Assembly (NCBI RefSeq): GCF_002934325.1
Contig: NZ_PTIV01000021.1
Coordinates: 1 to 64,000, forward strand
Length of the DNA: 64,000 nucleotides
Source of the DNA: Marinobacter persicus
Lineage (GTDB): Bacteria; Pseudomonadota; Gammaproteobacteria; Pseudomonadales; Oleiphilaceae
Direction: 5' to 3'
The position numbers and the translations under genes are program-made. The notes under the pieces were generated by a model, which was not told where the DNA came from, did not search any database, and saw only the letters and a list, made by a program, of their open reading frames with translations. Of this stretch, positions 9,166-18,739 are shown piece by piece; position 1 is the stretch's first letter; each line of letters opens with the position of its first letter.

Positions 9166-10320
9166 TCACCAACCCATTTCCATGAAGAAAAGCGCAGCAA
9201 TGGAATCCAGCAGTATCACCATAAAAATAGACTGAACAACGCTGGATGTGGTGTGCTCCCCAACCGATTGGGCGCTCCCGGCTACCTTGAAACCCTCCAG
9301 GCAGCCAATGACGGCAATCAGGAACGCAAAGATAGGTGCCTTGCCCAGCCCGACCAGGAAATGTTGAAGTGTGATGTCCCGGTGCACAATGCTAAGGAAC
9401 TGGGTAAGGGGAATATCCAGTGCCAATGAGCAGACCAGAGCCCCGCCAAACATGCCTGAGATGATGCCAACGAACGTAAGAATGGGCAGGCTGAGCATCA
9501 TCGCCAGTACGCGGGGGATGACCAGCAATTCAATGGGGCTAAGGCCCAGTGTGCGAATGGCATCAATCTCCTCGTTGACTTTCATGGCGCCTATCTGGGC
9601 GGTGAAAGCGCTGGCGGTTCGTCCGGCGAGCAATATGGCGGCCAGCAGGACACCGAACTCCCGCAGGAACGAGAAGGCTACCAGGTTCACTGTGTAGATG
9701 GTGGCGCCAAAATTATCGAGCACGGTGGCCCCCAGGAAAGCCACCACGGCGCCCACCAGAAACGTCAGGAGCGCGACGATGGGGAGGGCGTTTAGGCCCG
9801 TATTGTGTACGGATGCGACGAATGAGGTGACGCGCCAGCGCTTTGGCCGAGGCAGAATGTGGAAAAGAGTCGCCAGGGTTTGCCCCATGAAGCCCGCCAG
9901 CAAAAGATGCTCACGGGCAATGTTGCTAACATTAACGCCAAGATTGCCAAGGAACTGCATAACTGTGTTCGAGTGGCGGGGCGATGTGGGCGGCATGTTC
10001 AGGGAAGATGCAACGGCATGCAACAGGGCTTTCTGCGCTTGAGGAGGTTGACTACGGTCCAGTATGTCCAGCAGACGGTCCGCCCCCATCAGTTTGACCA
10101 TCAGCGAAGCGCCGGCGGTATCAAGTTGTCCGAGCGCACTAAAGTCGGCTTCGTACGCGGTGTTCCTGTTGTGTTGGGTCGCAACAGCGTGACTCAGTTC
10201 CGAGTAGTGACTCAGCGTCCAGTCACCATGGAATCGCAGGATAGCGCCATCCTGTTCAAAGGTGCCCGGTTTCCCGGTTTGCTGTCCAGTGCCTGAATGC
10301 GTGCTCACGAAACGACGCAA
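9166..10320 (-). CDS. MlaE-like permease with N-terminal STAS domain
   Basis: A 384-residue inner-membrane permease. Residues about 20-110 form a STAS-like domain (FEQDGAILRFHGDWTLSHYSEL...LDTAGASLMVKL), and about 150-384 the MlaE permease (LREFGVLLAAILLAGRTASAFTAQIGAMKVNEEIDAIRTLG). In Mla the STAS protein (MlaB) is separate; here it is fused. The start given is TTG at 10320, after AAAAGGAT; a GTG at 10308 is an equal alternative. It is the first gene of the operon permease-ATPase-MCE-lipoprotein, which likely moves phospholipids across the envelope. Confidence 0.9.
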   Translation of the reverse strand: MRRFVSTHSGTGQQTGKPGTFEQDGAILRFHGDWTLSHYSELSHAVATQHNRNTAYEADFSALGQLDTAGASLMVKLMGADRLLDILDRSQPPQAQKALLHAVASSLNMPPTSPRHSNTVMQFLGNLGVNVSNIAREHLLLAGFMGQTLATLFHILPRPKRWRVTSFVASVHNTGLNALPIVALLTFLVGAVVAFLGATVLDNFGATIYTVNLVAFSFLREFGVLLAAILLAGRTASAFTAQIGAMKVNEEIDAIRTLGLSPIELLVIPRVLAMMLSLPILTFVGIISGMFGGALVCSLALDIPLTQFLSIVHRDITLQHFLVGLGKAPIFAFLIAVIGCLEGFKVAGSAQSVGEHTTSSVVQSIFMVILLDSIAALFFMEMGW

Positions 10321-10627
10321 ATCCTTTTACCGATCCTCGTTGGAAGAGCTTCTGGCCCACTCTGAATCACTCCGCAATCCGGAGGTGATCAGGAGTGAGC
10401 CAGAGGCTCCAGTGTATGTTGTAAGATTATATAAGTGGCCGGCCAGATTAAAGAACTTCTCTGGCTCGCGGAACCCCATCAATTGCCTGCTCGGGGATGC
10501 TATAGTATTAAAGCTGGTTATCGGGGAGGCTCTGAATGCCTCGATAATCAAGCACCTTTGGTGCGGTTGGCCAGATGCTGGGATATCCGCACAGGGAAGA
10601 TGAGCATTGTGATAAGGAGAAGTTGTG
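10321..10627. other. intergenic region between divergent MCE operon and barrel gene
   Basis: About 307 nt that must hold two divergent promoters. A TATAGT hexamer near 10502 could serve the plus-strand gene, but no well-spaced -35 is visible. Open frames crossing it on the minus strand run into the barrel gene antisense and look non-coding. No terminator or clear operator is seen. Confidence 0.4.
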
Positions 10628-11230
10628 ATGATCGGTAAAAATCTGGTGGCCGGCAGCCTGCTGTTGTTGCCTATTGTTGCGTTTGCCCAGGACAGCAAGC
10701 CCTTCTCGGTTGGCCTTGCGTCGTTTGCCACGTCCGTGGATTACACGGTGGAATACCAGTACGGTCTGGAAGATGATGAAGAACAGACGTTCAGTGGACC
10801 GGCCATTTTTGGCACGGCTGCGGTGAATGATAATCTGGCGTTCCGTGTCCTGTATGGCTGGCAGGAACATACCGATGAATCCGATATTGAGCTGGAGACC
10901 ATTGAGGGCACGGTCCTGGGTGGTATTGGTCTGGCCAGCGAAGGGTTCAAGGCTTATGGCTCTCTGGGGTTCTTCCGGGATGACCTCAAGTGGGACAATC
11001 AACCCGCCCGAGTTAATGGCGATACCTTTAAGGGCCTGGCGCTCGGAGCTGGTGCCGGCTATAGCTGGCCCTGGGTGTCGGTGGAGCTCTGGGTCTCCGT
11101 GCGGGACAACAGTGATTACGAGGATGCCTTGGACGATTATTATGCTGGTCAAGGGACGAGTATCCCATACGATGAGATCGAGTACCTGTCAGTGGTTACC
11201 GCCGGCATCGGAGCTTCGGTTCGCTTCTAA
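10628..11230 (+). CDS. small outer-membrane beta-barrel protein
   Basis: A 200-residue exported protein. The signal peptide is about 1-21 (cut after AFA). The mature part shows alternating hydrophobic strands, and the chain ends in ASVRF, a terminal Phe as required by the BAM machinery. The size suits an eight-stranded barrel of the OmpW/OmpX kind. Acidic loops (GLEDDEEQ, DEIEY) are frequent. ATG 10628 is preferred over GTG 10625 because AAGGAG is 8 nt away. It is monocistronic; function unknown. Confidence 0.6.
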   Translation: MIGKNLVAGSLLLLPIVAFAQDSKPFSVGLASFATSVDYTVEYQYGLEDDEEQTFSGPAIFGTAAVNDNLAFRVLYGWQEHTDESDIELETIEGTVLGGIGLASEGFKAYGSLGFFRDDLKWDNQPARVNGDTFKGLALGAGAGYSWPWVSVELWVSVRDNSDYEDALDDYYAGQGTSIPYDEIEYLSVVTAGIGASVRF

Positions 11231-11301
11231 CGGTGTGAGGTGTTTGTCGTTGTTCGAAAAATGCACAGAAGTGCTTAAAAAACAAAAACATGAAAAAAGT
11301 G

Positions 11302-11329
11302 TTGACGGCTGCAACGGAATCCGTACAAT
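11302..11329 (+). promoter_or_regulatory. sigma-70 promoter of the tRNA pair
   Basis: TTGACG (11302-11307) and TACAAT (11324-11329) are separated by 16 bp. It lies 37 nt upstream of tRNA-Gly and is followed by a C/G-rich discriminator, as in stable-RNA promoters. Confidence 0.75.
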
Positions 11330-11366
11330 ACGCAGCCGTTGATGAGGCAACGCCTCGCAGCAAAGA

Positions 11367-11442
11367 GCGGGAATAGCTCAGTTGGTAGAGCACAACCTTG
11401 CCAAGGTTGGGGTCGCGAGTTCGAATCTCGTTTCCCGCTCCA
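11367..11442 (+). tRNA. tRNA-Gly (GCC)
   Basis: A 76-nt cloverleaf with encoded CCA. The acceptor GCGGGAA pairs with TTCCCGC, the anticodon loop CTTGCCAAG carries GCC, and the T arm contains GTTCGAAT. It reads GGC/GGT codons. The tRNA-Cys gene follows after 53 nt, as in the glyW-cysT cluster of enterics. Confidence 0.97.
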
Positions 11443-11495
11443 ATTTCCAAGTCTCTCACGCCCCCTGAGAGCAAAAGCCAGTTCAAGGCTTACCC

Positions 11496-11575
<80 letters not shown>

Positions 11576-11817
11576 CCCTTTTAAATCCAGTACTTTGCAG
11601 CGCCTCGCCTGTTAGCCGTTTTGATGGCGACAAAAAGGTGACACTCTCCTGCTGTTTTGCTCATTCTGGTTTCCTCACGCTACGTCCGCCTTTGTCTTTT
11701 AGATCCCCTAATCGTCACTACAGCAAAGCGCTATCCGACTAACGGTGCATTACCTACTAATTGCGTCAGACTCCAAAATCGGGCAGGGTTGGAGTGACGC
11801 TATTGTGGAGTGAGCAG

Positions 11818-14037
11818 GTGACACAAAAACAACATTTTACCGGCTTTTCTCAGTCCATTTATGAGCTGATAACCCAGCGAGCACCGTTGGATGTGGTGCT
11901 CAATGCGATTACCAGTGTCGTGGAAAATGAGCTGCCCGGGGCGCTGGTCTCAGTCATGCTGTACTCGCCGGAGACCGGCAGGTTGAACATGATCGCGGGT
12001 AGCAGCTTTTCCGAGTCCTATCGGGCGGCCATGCAGGATATTCGGGTCGGGCCGGGTGTCGGCGCCTGCGGTACAGCGGCGCATAGCTGCGAATTGATTA
12101 TCTGTGACGACATCGCTAACGACGAGCGTTGGAGAGGCTTTCACGAGATCACTGCCCATGAGCGCCTGGCTGCCTGTTGGTCCGTTCCCCTTGTCGATAC
12201 TGCTGGCCGTATTCTGGGTACCTTTGCCACCTACTACCGTGAAAAACGGAAGCCCAACGACGAAGAAATCAAGCTAATCCGCCGCGCTGCCGGCCTGGCG
12301 GTGCTTGCCATTACCCATCAGGAAGAAGTCACCCGCCGGGAAACCTCCGAAGAACAGATGCGGTTGCTGGAACGGGGTATTCAATCCAGTTCCGATGGCA
12401 TGGTCATGGTTGATGCCCGCGATCCCGACATGCCACTGGTCTTTGTCAACGAAGCTTTTACCCGGATCACGGGATACAGCCAGGAGGAGGCCCTGGGTCA
12501 GAACTGCCGGTTCCTTCAGGGCAAGGACACCGATCCGCTGGCCGTGGCGACCCTGCGCCGCGCGATCCAGAAGAAACAGCGTGCCGAAGTAACCCTGCTG
12601 AACTACCGCAAAGACGGCGATTACTTCTGGAACCACATGGTGATTGAGCCGGTGTTAAACGACCGGGGTGAGTGCACCCATTTCGTGGGTGTGCAGCACG
12701 ATGTAACCCGTGAACGGGAAAACGAACGTTTGCTCGGGCAGTATTCCACTCATGATTTACTCACCGGTCTGCCCAACCGGGTGATGTTTGAGGCACATCT
12801 GGCAGAGGCCTGTCGGCAGTCCCGACAGGCTGACCAGAAAGTGTCGGTTATGCACGCAGACCTGGACGACTTCAAGCCCATCAATAACAGCCTGGGCTAT
12901 GGCTTGGGTGATCAGTTATTGGTGGCCGTGGCCAACCGATTACGGGATATTGCACCGGAACATGCCATGGTGGCCCATTTGGGGGGTGACGAATTTGCAG
13001 TGCTTTTGGAAGGCGGCACTGAAGAGCAGGTAACAGAATGTGCCGATGCCATGCTTTCTGAGGTGTGCCGTCCATTTGATCTGGAAGGACAGTTGCTGCA
13101 CATCAGTGCCAGCATTGGTATTGCCTCCCAACATACCCGCCCCATGCGCCCCGAAGAGCTGATGTCTTATGCCGATGCTGCGGTTCAGGATGCCAAGGCC
13201 CAGGGGCGCAATACCTGGCACTGGTTTGAAGGAGTGGCTACCTCAACCAGCAATGAGTACGTGGCATTGCGCCGTGAGTTGATGGAGGCCATCGAGCACG
13301 AACAGTTTGTGCTTTACTACCAGCCCATCGTAGCGGCGGACTCCGGCATTATGCGCGGAATGGAAGCGTTGGTGCGCTGGCAGCATCCCGAGCGCGGTTT
13401 CGTCTCGCCGGGTGAGTTTATTCCTTTGGCCGAACAGACGGGGCAGATCGTGGCTATTGGCCAGTGGGTGCTCCATCAAGCCTGCTCCGACCTGGCAAAC
13501 TGGAATGCCAAAATGAACCGGCGCTTGCCGGTGTCAGTGAACATCTCGCCATTCCAGTTCCGGCGGTACGGGTTTCTGGAGGAATTACGCAAAACACTGG
13601 ATGAAACCGGGCTGGATCCCGAGCTGCTTGAGCTGGAAGTCACGGAAAACGTGTTGATGTCCGGTGTCGGGCAGGGCATTGATACCCTTCAGAAGATCCG
13701 TCAGATGGGTATCAAGGTATCGATAGACGACTTTGGCACGGGGTATTCCAGTCTTCGCTATCTGCGTCAGTTACCAATCAACAAGGTGAAGCTGGATAAA
13801 AGCTTTGTCATGGATATTACCGAGAACACCGCAAATGCGGCCATTGTTCAGGGGGTGATTACCATGGCTCATCATCTTGGACTGGTTGTTGTGGGTGAGG
13901 GCGTGGAGACGACCGAACAAGCCGCCGACCTGAAACAACGGAATTGCGATTTGCTGCAGGGCTTTCTGTTCTCCAGGCCGGTGCCATTTGATCAGTTGAC
14001 GGCTACTGCTGAAGCGGCTCAATCAATCGCTGATTAA
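11818..14037 (+). CDS. GAF-LOV-GGDEF-EAL blue-light/c-di-GMP protein
   Basis: A 739-residue soluble multidomain protein. GAF is about 15-165, the PAS/LOV domain about 185-298, GGDEF about 310-470 and EAL about 480-735. The PAS is a true LOV domain: GQNCRFLQ carries the flavin-adduct Cys230, followed by LNYRKDGDYFWN and FVGVQHDV, the Asn and Gln that hold FMN. GGDEF (389-393) is intact, with no RxxD inhibitory site before it. EAL is intact (EALVRW, ELEVTEN, IDDFGTGYSSL, GEGVET), so phosphodiesterase activity is likely and cyclase activity possible. GTG 11818 follows GGAGTGAGCAG; a TTG 57 nt upstream is the alternative. Confidence 0.9.
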   Translation: MTQKQHFTGFSQSIYELITQRAPLDVVLNAITSVVENELPGALVSVMLYSPETGRLNMIAGSSFSESYRAAMQDIRVGPGVGACGTAAHSCELIICDDIANDERWRGFHEITAHERLAACWSVPLVDTAGRILGTFATYYREKRKPNDEEIKLIRRAAGLAVLAITHQEEVTRRETSEEQMRLLERGIQSSSDGMVMVDARDPDMPLVFVNEAFTRITGYSQEEALGQNCRFLQGKDTDPLAVATLRRAIQKKQRAEVTLLNYRKDGDYFWNHMVIEPVLNDRGECTHFVGVQHDVTRERENERLLGQYSTHDLLTGLPNRVMFEAHLAEACRQSRQADQKVSVMHADLDDFKPINNSLGYGLGDQLLVAVANRLRDIAPEHAMVAHLGGDEFAVLLEGGTEEQVTECADAMLSEVCRPFDLEGQLLHISASIGIASQHTRPMRPEELMSYADAAVQDAKAQGRNTWHWFEGVATSTSNEYVALRRELMEAIEHEQFVLYYQPIVAADSGIMRGMEALVRWQHPERGFVSPGEFIPLAEQTGQIVAIGQWVLHQACSDLANWNAKMNRRLPVSVNISPFQFRRYGFLEELRKTLDETGLDPELLELEVTENVLMSGVGQGIDTLQKIRQMGIKVSIDDFGTGYSSLRYLRQLPINKVKLDKSFVMDITENTANAAIVQGVITMAHHLGLVVVGEGVETTEQAADLKQRNCDLLQGFLFSRPVPFDQLTATAEAAQSIAD

Positions 14038-14680
14038 GATCCCGCCAGCGCTCAAGCTCGTTGGCGGTACCTATCCGGGCGCGTTCCCGGGCGGATTTAT
14101 TGCGCCATAGCCCTTCACCATTAAAGCTGTAAACTGGTTCCAAGTCAGTGCGTTGGGAGGCTGGCTTAATCTCATTTATCAAGTTGTCCAGAATCAGCGG
14201 TTCCGCGTCGGGTGTCTGGTACCAGGCGAGAATCATGTGCGCCTGGTCCAGCACCAGGGATTTGACATACACCACTCTTAGTTGTTCGTCCGGTACCCCG
14301 GCGGCCTTCAGGGTCAGGTACTTGGCGATGGCAAAATCCTCACAATCGCCGCCATTGGTGGCCAGCAACTCCACCGGCGTGGCCCAGTAATCTTCCTTCC
14401 CCCAGTGATCAATGTCATCAACAAACTCCGCCCGGTTAAAGAAGCGGTTAACCAGCTCCAACTGACGATCTACAGGCGCTTTTTCAATCAGGTTATTAAG
14501 GCGTTGCCAGTCTTTCAGGCGTTGTTGTGCTGCCGGTCCGTGCTGTATGAGCACCCAATTCATTAACTGATCATCCAGTTGAATGGCGTCGGCCACGGAG
14601 ACCACCAACAATAGGGTGAGGAGCAGAAGAAGCGACAAGCGCGATGATGACCGTGTTGCCGGAAACATGCTGAATCTCAA
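14003..14680 (-). CDS. lapG: LapG-type periplasmic transglutaminase-like cysteine protease
   Basis: A 225-residue protein with a signal peptide or anchor at about 15-32 and a BTLCP (peptidase C93) domain. The catalytic triad is visible: C113 in NGGDCEDFAIAKY, H148 in DQAHMILAWY, D165 in ILDNL. In Pseudomonas, LapG cuts the N terminus of the LapA adhesin unless it is held by LapD bound to c-di-GMP. No LapD-like receptor is here. It overlaps gspC by 4 nt (ATGA) and converges on the GGDEF-EAL gene, with 35 nt of 3' overlap. Confidence 0.85.
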   Translation of the reverse strand: MRFSMFPATRSSSRLSLLLLLTLLLVVSVADAIQLDDQLMNWVLIQHGPAAQQRLKDWQRLNNLIEKAPVDRQLELVNRFFNRAEFVDDIDHWGKEDYWATPVELLATNGGDCEDFAIAKYLTLKAAGVPDEQLRVVYVKSLVLDQAHMILAWYQTPDAEPLILDNLINEIKPASQRTDLEPVYSFNGEGLWRNKSARERARIGTANELERWRDLNQRLIEPLQQ

Positions 14681-15324
14681 TTGTTCTCCTGCAACTCTTG
14701 TCTGCGCTCTTCAAGCCGACGGCGGATTTCGTCGCGGCGATTCTGGTCGCCTGGTGACGCGCCTGATGCTGCTTCGTCCTGCCGGGGTTCTGGCGGGGCA
14801 ACCGTCTCTGGTTCTGGCTGGTTCTCACGGGTCAGGCTGAGACCTTCTGTCGCCTCTGTTTCCGGAAAATACAGGTTCTCCAGTTTACCGCCCCGTTCAA
14901 TAATGATGCGATTGGGAAGCACAGTTCGCAGCAGCGCGTTACCCGGCAGCCGGTCACCCACCTGGTAAACCTCGGTATCGCCCTCAGGGCCTTCAATCAG
15001 GGCACTGGCCGGGTAGTCGCCACCGGCGGCCATTGCCCCACGTAACACCAGGCTGAGATTAGTTTCCGGGAGGTTCCTTGTGTTTGATGCTGTTTGTGGC
15101 TGGATGGCTTGCGCATCACCAAACAGAGGTAATTCAGCCAGTGACACATCCGGTATCGTGAGCCGGGATTGTGGTTCCGGGACAGTACTGACGGATTCAC
15201 CCAACGGGCCGGGGCCAGACTCGGTTTGCCAGAATTCATAGCCCTGCCATCCCGTGACAGCCAGCATGGCCAATGCCGTGGCCATCGCCAGTAATGGTGG
15301 GATTCGTTGATCAACGGTTGGCAT
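14677..15324 (-). CDS. gspC: type II secretion protein GspC
   Basis: A 215-residue bitopic protein. It has a short cytoplasmic end, a membrane helix at about 11-31, and a homology region (about 60-150, with [36 protein letters not shown] and [19 protein letters not shown]) that binds the secretin GspD. There is no PDZ domain; the C terminus is a Pro/Glu linker and a charged helix ([17 protein letters not shown]). GspC recruits substrates and links secretin to the inner-membrane platform. It is divergent from gspE-M and coupled to lapG. Confidence 0.85.
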   Translation of the reverse strand: MPTVDQRIPPLLAMATALAMLAVTGWQGYEFWQTESGPGPLGESVSTVPEPQSRLTIPDVSLAELPLFGDAQAIQPQTASNTRNLPETNLSLVLRGAMAAGGDYPASALIEGPEGDTEVYQVGDRLPGNALLRTVLPNRIIIERGGKLENLYFPETEATEGLSLTRENQPEPETVAPPEPRQDEAASGASPGDQNRRDEIRRRLEERRQELQENN

Positions 15325-15496
15325 TGTTTACCCTGCTCATTCTAAACCGGAGCTGACAGTCTTTGGTGCTTTTCCACGCAGTATAGTGTACCGCACACGG
15401 GCGATGGTCTCGGCTTCCTGTGCTACTTTTCATAAAAGGGCGTTTATTCGGTCCAGCGTAACAGGCTGGTTCAAACAAGCCCCATTGAGGAATACC

Positions 15497-17005
15497 GTGA
15501 ATATCGAGACTGAGCCCCCGCTCCAGGAGACATTACCTGGCCGATTGCCGTTTGCTTTCGCCAAGCGTAATGGCGTTATCCTCACTCAGGATGAAGACGG
15601 TAAGCCGCTGATTCTGGTGCGCCCTGGAGCTACCCACTCCGCGTTGGCAGAGGCAAACCGCATCAGCGGCGGACAGGCACGGTTTTCAACCATCGAATCG
15701 GACCACTTTGACCAGGCCCTGAATGAGGCTTATCAGAGCGATTCCGCCGAAACCATGCAGATGGTGGAGGGCATAGGCGATGAAATGGACCTTGCCTCCC
15801 TGGCTGAATCCGTTCCGGAGACCGAAGATCTGCTGGAACAGGAAGATGATGCGCCGATCATTCGCCTGATCAACGCTATTCTTACTGAAGCCGTAAAAAC
15901 CAACGCTTCTGATGTCCACATCGAAACCTATGAAAGACAGTTGATCGTCCGTTTTCGCGTTGACGGTGTACTACGGGAAGCAGTGAAGCCCAAACGCGCA
16001 TTGGCGCCACTTCTTGTATCCCGGATCAAGGTCATGGCCAGGCTCGATATTGCCGAAAAGCGGGTGCCCCAGGATGGCCGGATTGCGCTTCGGGTGGCTG
16101 GCCGGGAAGTGGATATCCGGGTCTCTACCATGCCGTCGTCCAGTGGTGAACGGGTGGTTCTTCGCCTGCTGGACAAACAGGCCGGAGCCATTCGCCTGGA
16201 GTCTCTGGGCATGGCCGGGCAGGATCTGAAGGCCCTGCGTAAACTCATCCACCGGCCTCATGGCATTCTGCTGGTTACTGGTCCGACAGGCTCTGGTAAA
16301 TCCACCACCCTGTATGCCGCGCTGCAGGAGATAAACGACCGCAGCCGTAACATTCTCACCGTTGAGGATCCTATTGAGTACAACCTCCCGGGCATTGGCC
16401 AGACGCAGGTCAACCCGAAGGTGGACATGACCTTCGCCCGAGGACTGCGGGCCATCCTTCGTCAGGACCCGGACGTGGTCATGATCGGGGAGATCCGGGA
16501 CCTTGAGACTGCGGAAATTGCCGTGCAGGCCAGCCTGACCGGCCACCTGGTGTTGTCCACGCTGCACACCAATACCGCCGTCGGTGCCATCACGCGGCTG
16601 ATGGATATGGGTATCGAGCCGTTCCTGATTGCCTCCAGCCTGGTGGGGATTGTCGCCCAGCGGCTGGTTCGCGTCCTATGCTCCGAGTGCCGTGCGCGTC
16701 ACATACCAACCGCAGAGCAATGCGAGTTCATGCAGCAGGATCCTTCCCATCCACCAACCATTTTTCGTTCGGTTGGCTGTGAACATTGCAACCAGCTGGG
16801 CTACCGGGGGCGGATTGGCATTTATGAGGTAGTCCAGGTGGGGGATGAAATGGGGAACCTGATCCATAAACGGGCAGGGGAACTGGACCTGGAACGGGAG
16901 GCACGTCGTCATAGCCACAGCATTCACGCAGACGGTGTCCAGAAAATACTTGATGGGGTAACCACGGTGGAAGAAGTTCTGCGCGTGACCCATCGGAGCC
17001 CCTGA
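15497..17005 (+). CDS. gspE: type II secretion ATPase GspE
   Basis: A 502-residue cytoplasmic ATPase that powers pseudopilus assembly. The N-terminal domain binds GspL. Walker A is GPTGSGKST (262-270), the Asp box lies in [10 protein letters not shown], Walker B is in [12 protein letters not shown] and the His box in [12 protein letters not shown] zinc-binding CxxC...CxxC module (C395-x2-C398 ... CEHC) is typical of GspE. GTG 15497 follows GAGG at 7 nt and gives the usual length; an ATG 111 nt upstream lacks a site. It heads the gspEFGHIJKLM operon. Confidence 0.95.
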   Translation: MNIETEPPLQETLPGRLPFAFAKRNGVILTQDEDGKPLILVRPGATHSALAEANRISGGQARFSTIESDHFDQALNEAYQSDSAETMQMVEGIGDEMDLASLAESVPETEDLLEQEDDAPIIRLINAILTEAVKTNASDVHIETYERQLIVRFRVDGVLREAVKPKRALAPLLVSRIKVMARLDIAEKRVPQDGRIALRVAGREVDIRVSTMPSSSGERVVLRLLDKQAGAIRLESLGMAGQDLKALRKLIHRPHGILLVTGPTGSGKSTTLYAALQEINDRSRNILTVEDPIEYNLPGIGQTQVNPKVDMTFARGLRAILRQDPDVVMIGEIRDLETAEIAVQASLTGHLVLSTLHTNTAVGAITRLMDMGIEPFLIASSLVGIVAQRLVRVLCSECRARHIPTAEQCEFMQQDPSHPPTIFRSVGCEHCNQLGYRGRIGIYEVVQVGDEMGNLIHKRAGELDLEREARRHSHSIHADGVQKILDGVTTVEEVLRVTHRSP

Positions 17006-17007
17006 TC

Positions 17008-18219
17008 ATGCCAGCCTTTGAGTACAAGGCACTGGATGCCCGGGGCAAGCAGAAGCATGGGGTTCTTGAGGCGGATGCGCCTAGAGCGGTTCGTCAGCAA
17101 TTACGAAACAGGGGGCTCACGCCTCTGGCGGTGGAGCCGGCGGTTGAACGGCAGACACGTACCACCGCGTTACGTAAAGCCGGATCTATAAGCTCGGCGG
17201 ACCTGGCCCTGGTTACACGGCAACTGGCCACGCTGATCCAATCCGCCATCCCCATTGAGCAGGCACTGAGTGCGGCGGCCCAGCAAACCGAAAAGCCCCG
17301 TATACGCAGCATGTTGATCGCCGTACGGGCGAAAGTGATGGAGGGTTATGCCCTTGCCGACAGCCTGGCATTGTTCCCCCGGGCTTTTCCGCGCCTGTAT
17401 CGGTCCACCGTCGCAGCAGGGGAGCGCGCTGGCCACCTGGACCTGGTGCTCAACCGGTTGGCCGACTACACCGAAGGCCGGCAGGAAGCTCGCCAGAAAA
17501 TCCAGTTGGCAGCCATCTATCCCATCATCCTCAGCGTCGTTGCCATCGCTATCGTGGTATTCCTGCTCACCTATGTGGTGCCGGACATTATCGAAGTGTT
17601 CCTCAAGCAGGGGCAGGAACTACCGGCACTGACCCAGGCGATGCTGACGGTTTCCGATTTTTTGGCAGCCTGGGGTTTGTATCTGCTGGTACTTCTGATC
17701 CTCGGGCTACTGGCGTTCCGCTTTGCCCTGACCAAGCCTGGCTTCCGGCTCAGATTCCACAAGCGCCTGCTACACCTGCCCCTGGTTAAAGGCATGGTTC
17801 GAGGCGTCAGCACTGCGAGGTACGCCAGCACCTTGAGCATCCTGACCACCAGCGGCGTGCCCCTGGTGGATGCCATGCGTATTGCTGGCGAGGTCTTGTC
17901 CAATGATTACCTGCGCCAACAGTTACAGGAGGCGGCACGCAAGGTCAGCGAGGGCGGCTCTTTGCATCGGTCGCTGGAGCAAACCGGCTACTTTCCGCCC
18001 ATGATGCTGCACATGATTGCCAGTGGCGAGGCCAGTGGTGAACTGGACAACATGCTTGAACGAACCGCCCGCATGCAGGAGAACACACTGCAATCCCAGA
18101 TTGCGGCGCTGGTGGGGCTTTTCGAGCCAATGATGCTGCTGGTGATGGGAGTCGTGGTACTGATCATTGTATTGGCGATCATGCTGCCTATTCTGAATAT
18201 GAGTAACCTCGTGGGCTGA
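17008..18219 (+). CDS. gspF: type II secretion platform protein GspF
   Basis: A 403-residue inner-membrane protein of full family length. Two homologous cytoplasmic domains (about 70-190 and 275-395) alternate with membrane segments near 170-190, 220-245 and 375-398. The hallmarks are FEYKALDARGKQKHGVLEA at the N terminus, LVTRQLATLIQSAIPIEQAL, and GEASGELDNMLERTA near the end. GspF forms the platform turned by GspE. It starts 2 nt after gspE. Confidence 0.95.
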   Translation: MPAFEYKALDARGKQKHGVLEADAPRAVRQQLRNRGLTPLAVEPAVERQTRTTALRKAGSISSADLALVTRQLATLIQSAIPIEQALSAAAQQTEKPRIRSMLIAVRAKVMEGYALADSLALFPRAFPRLYRSTVAAGERAGHLDLVLNRLADYTEGRQEARQKIQLAAIYPIILSVVAIAIVVFLLTYVVPDIIEVFLKQGQELPALTQAMLTVSDFLAAWGLYLLVLLILGLLAFRFALTKPGFRLRFHKRLLHLPLVKGMVRGVSTARYASTLSILTTSGVPLVDAMRIAGEVLSNDYLRQQLQEAARKVSEGGSLHRSLEQTGYFPPMMLHMIASGEASGELDNMLERTARMQENTLQSQIAALVGLFEPMMLLVMGVVVLIIVLAIMLPILNMSNLVG

Positions 18220-18277
18220 TGGCTTGTTGAGGCACGTGGCCCGCTTTGCAGGCGTTGTATAACGGAGGACTACGACG

Positions 18278-18739
18278 ATGAAGAGTAATCTGTTGAACAA
18301 CACGCCAGGCCCGCAACTGGCCAGGGGCTTCACCCTGATTGAGATTATGGTGGTGATGGTCATCCTGGGGCTGCTGGTGGCCATTGTCGCGCCCAACATT
18401 ATGGGGCGGAGTGACCAGGCCAGGGTGACCGTGGCAGAAACCCAGTTAAGCAACATCGCCAACGCGCTGGACCTCTACCGACTGGATAATGGCCATTATC
18501 CCTCCACCCAGCAGGGGCTGGAAGCGCTGGTCAGCGAACCCAGTGGGACCCCGGAACCAAGAAACTGGAATCCGGAGGGTTACATGAACAGTGTTCCAGA
18601 AGATCCCTGGGGTAACGAATACCAGTATGTCAGTCCCGGGTCCGAGGGGCCCTATGATCTCTACTCCTACGGCTCCGATGGGCAGGAAGGCGGTGAAGGC
18701 GATGCGGCCGACATCAGCGTCTGGGATGTTGAGCAGTAA
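18278..18739 (+). CDS. gspG: type II secretion major pseudopilin GspG
   Basis: A 153-residue prepilin. The leader ends in RG|FTLIEIMVVMVILGLLVAIV, the site for the prepilin peptidase (GspO/PilD), with Glu at mature position 5. The mature part has the pseudopilin core (LDLYRLDNGHYPSTQQGLEALV, DPWGNEYQYVSPG) and the acidic calcium-binding end typical of GspG. It is the main subunit of the pseudopilus. CGGAGG precedes the ATG. The stretch upstream (18220-18277) shows no terminator. Confidence 0.95.
   Translation: MKSNLLNNTPGPQLARGFTLIEIMVVMVILGLLVAIVAPNIMGRSDQARVTVAETQLSNIANALDLYRLDNGHYPSTQQGLEALVSEPSGTPEPRNWNPEGYMNSVPEDPWGNEYQYVSPGSEGPYDLYSYGSDGQEGGEGDAADISVWDVEQ

Noticed and set aside
10508..11152. 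214-codon minus-strand frame across the barrel gene
   Set aside because: The plus-strand product has a signal peptide and terminal Phe; the antisense product has neither domain nor ribosome-binding site.
11611..11743. Possible integron attC site after tRNA-Cys (GTTAG ... CTAAC inverted ends)
   Set aside because: The ends face the wrong way for attC (GTT first, AAC last), the core GTTRRRY is not met, and no integrase or cassette gene is near.
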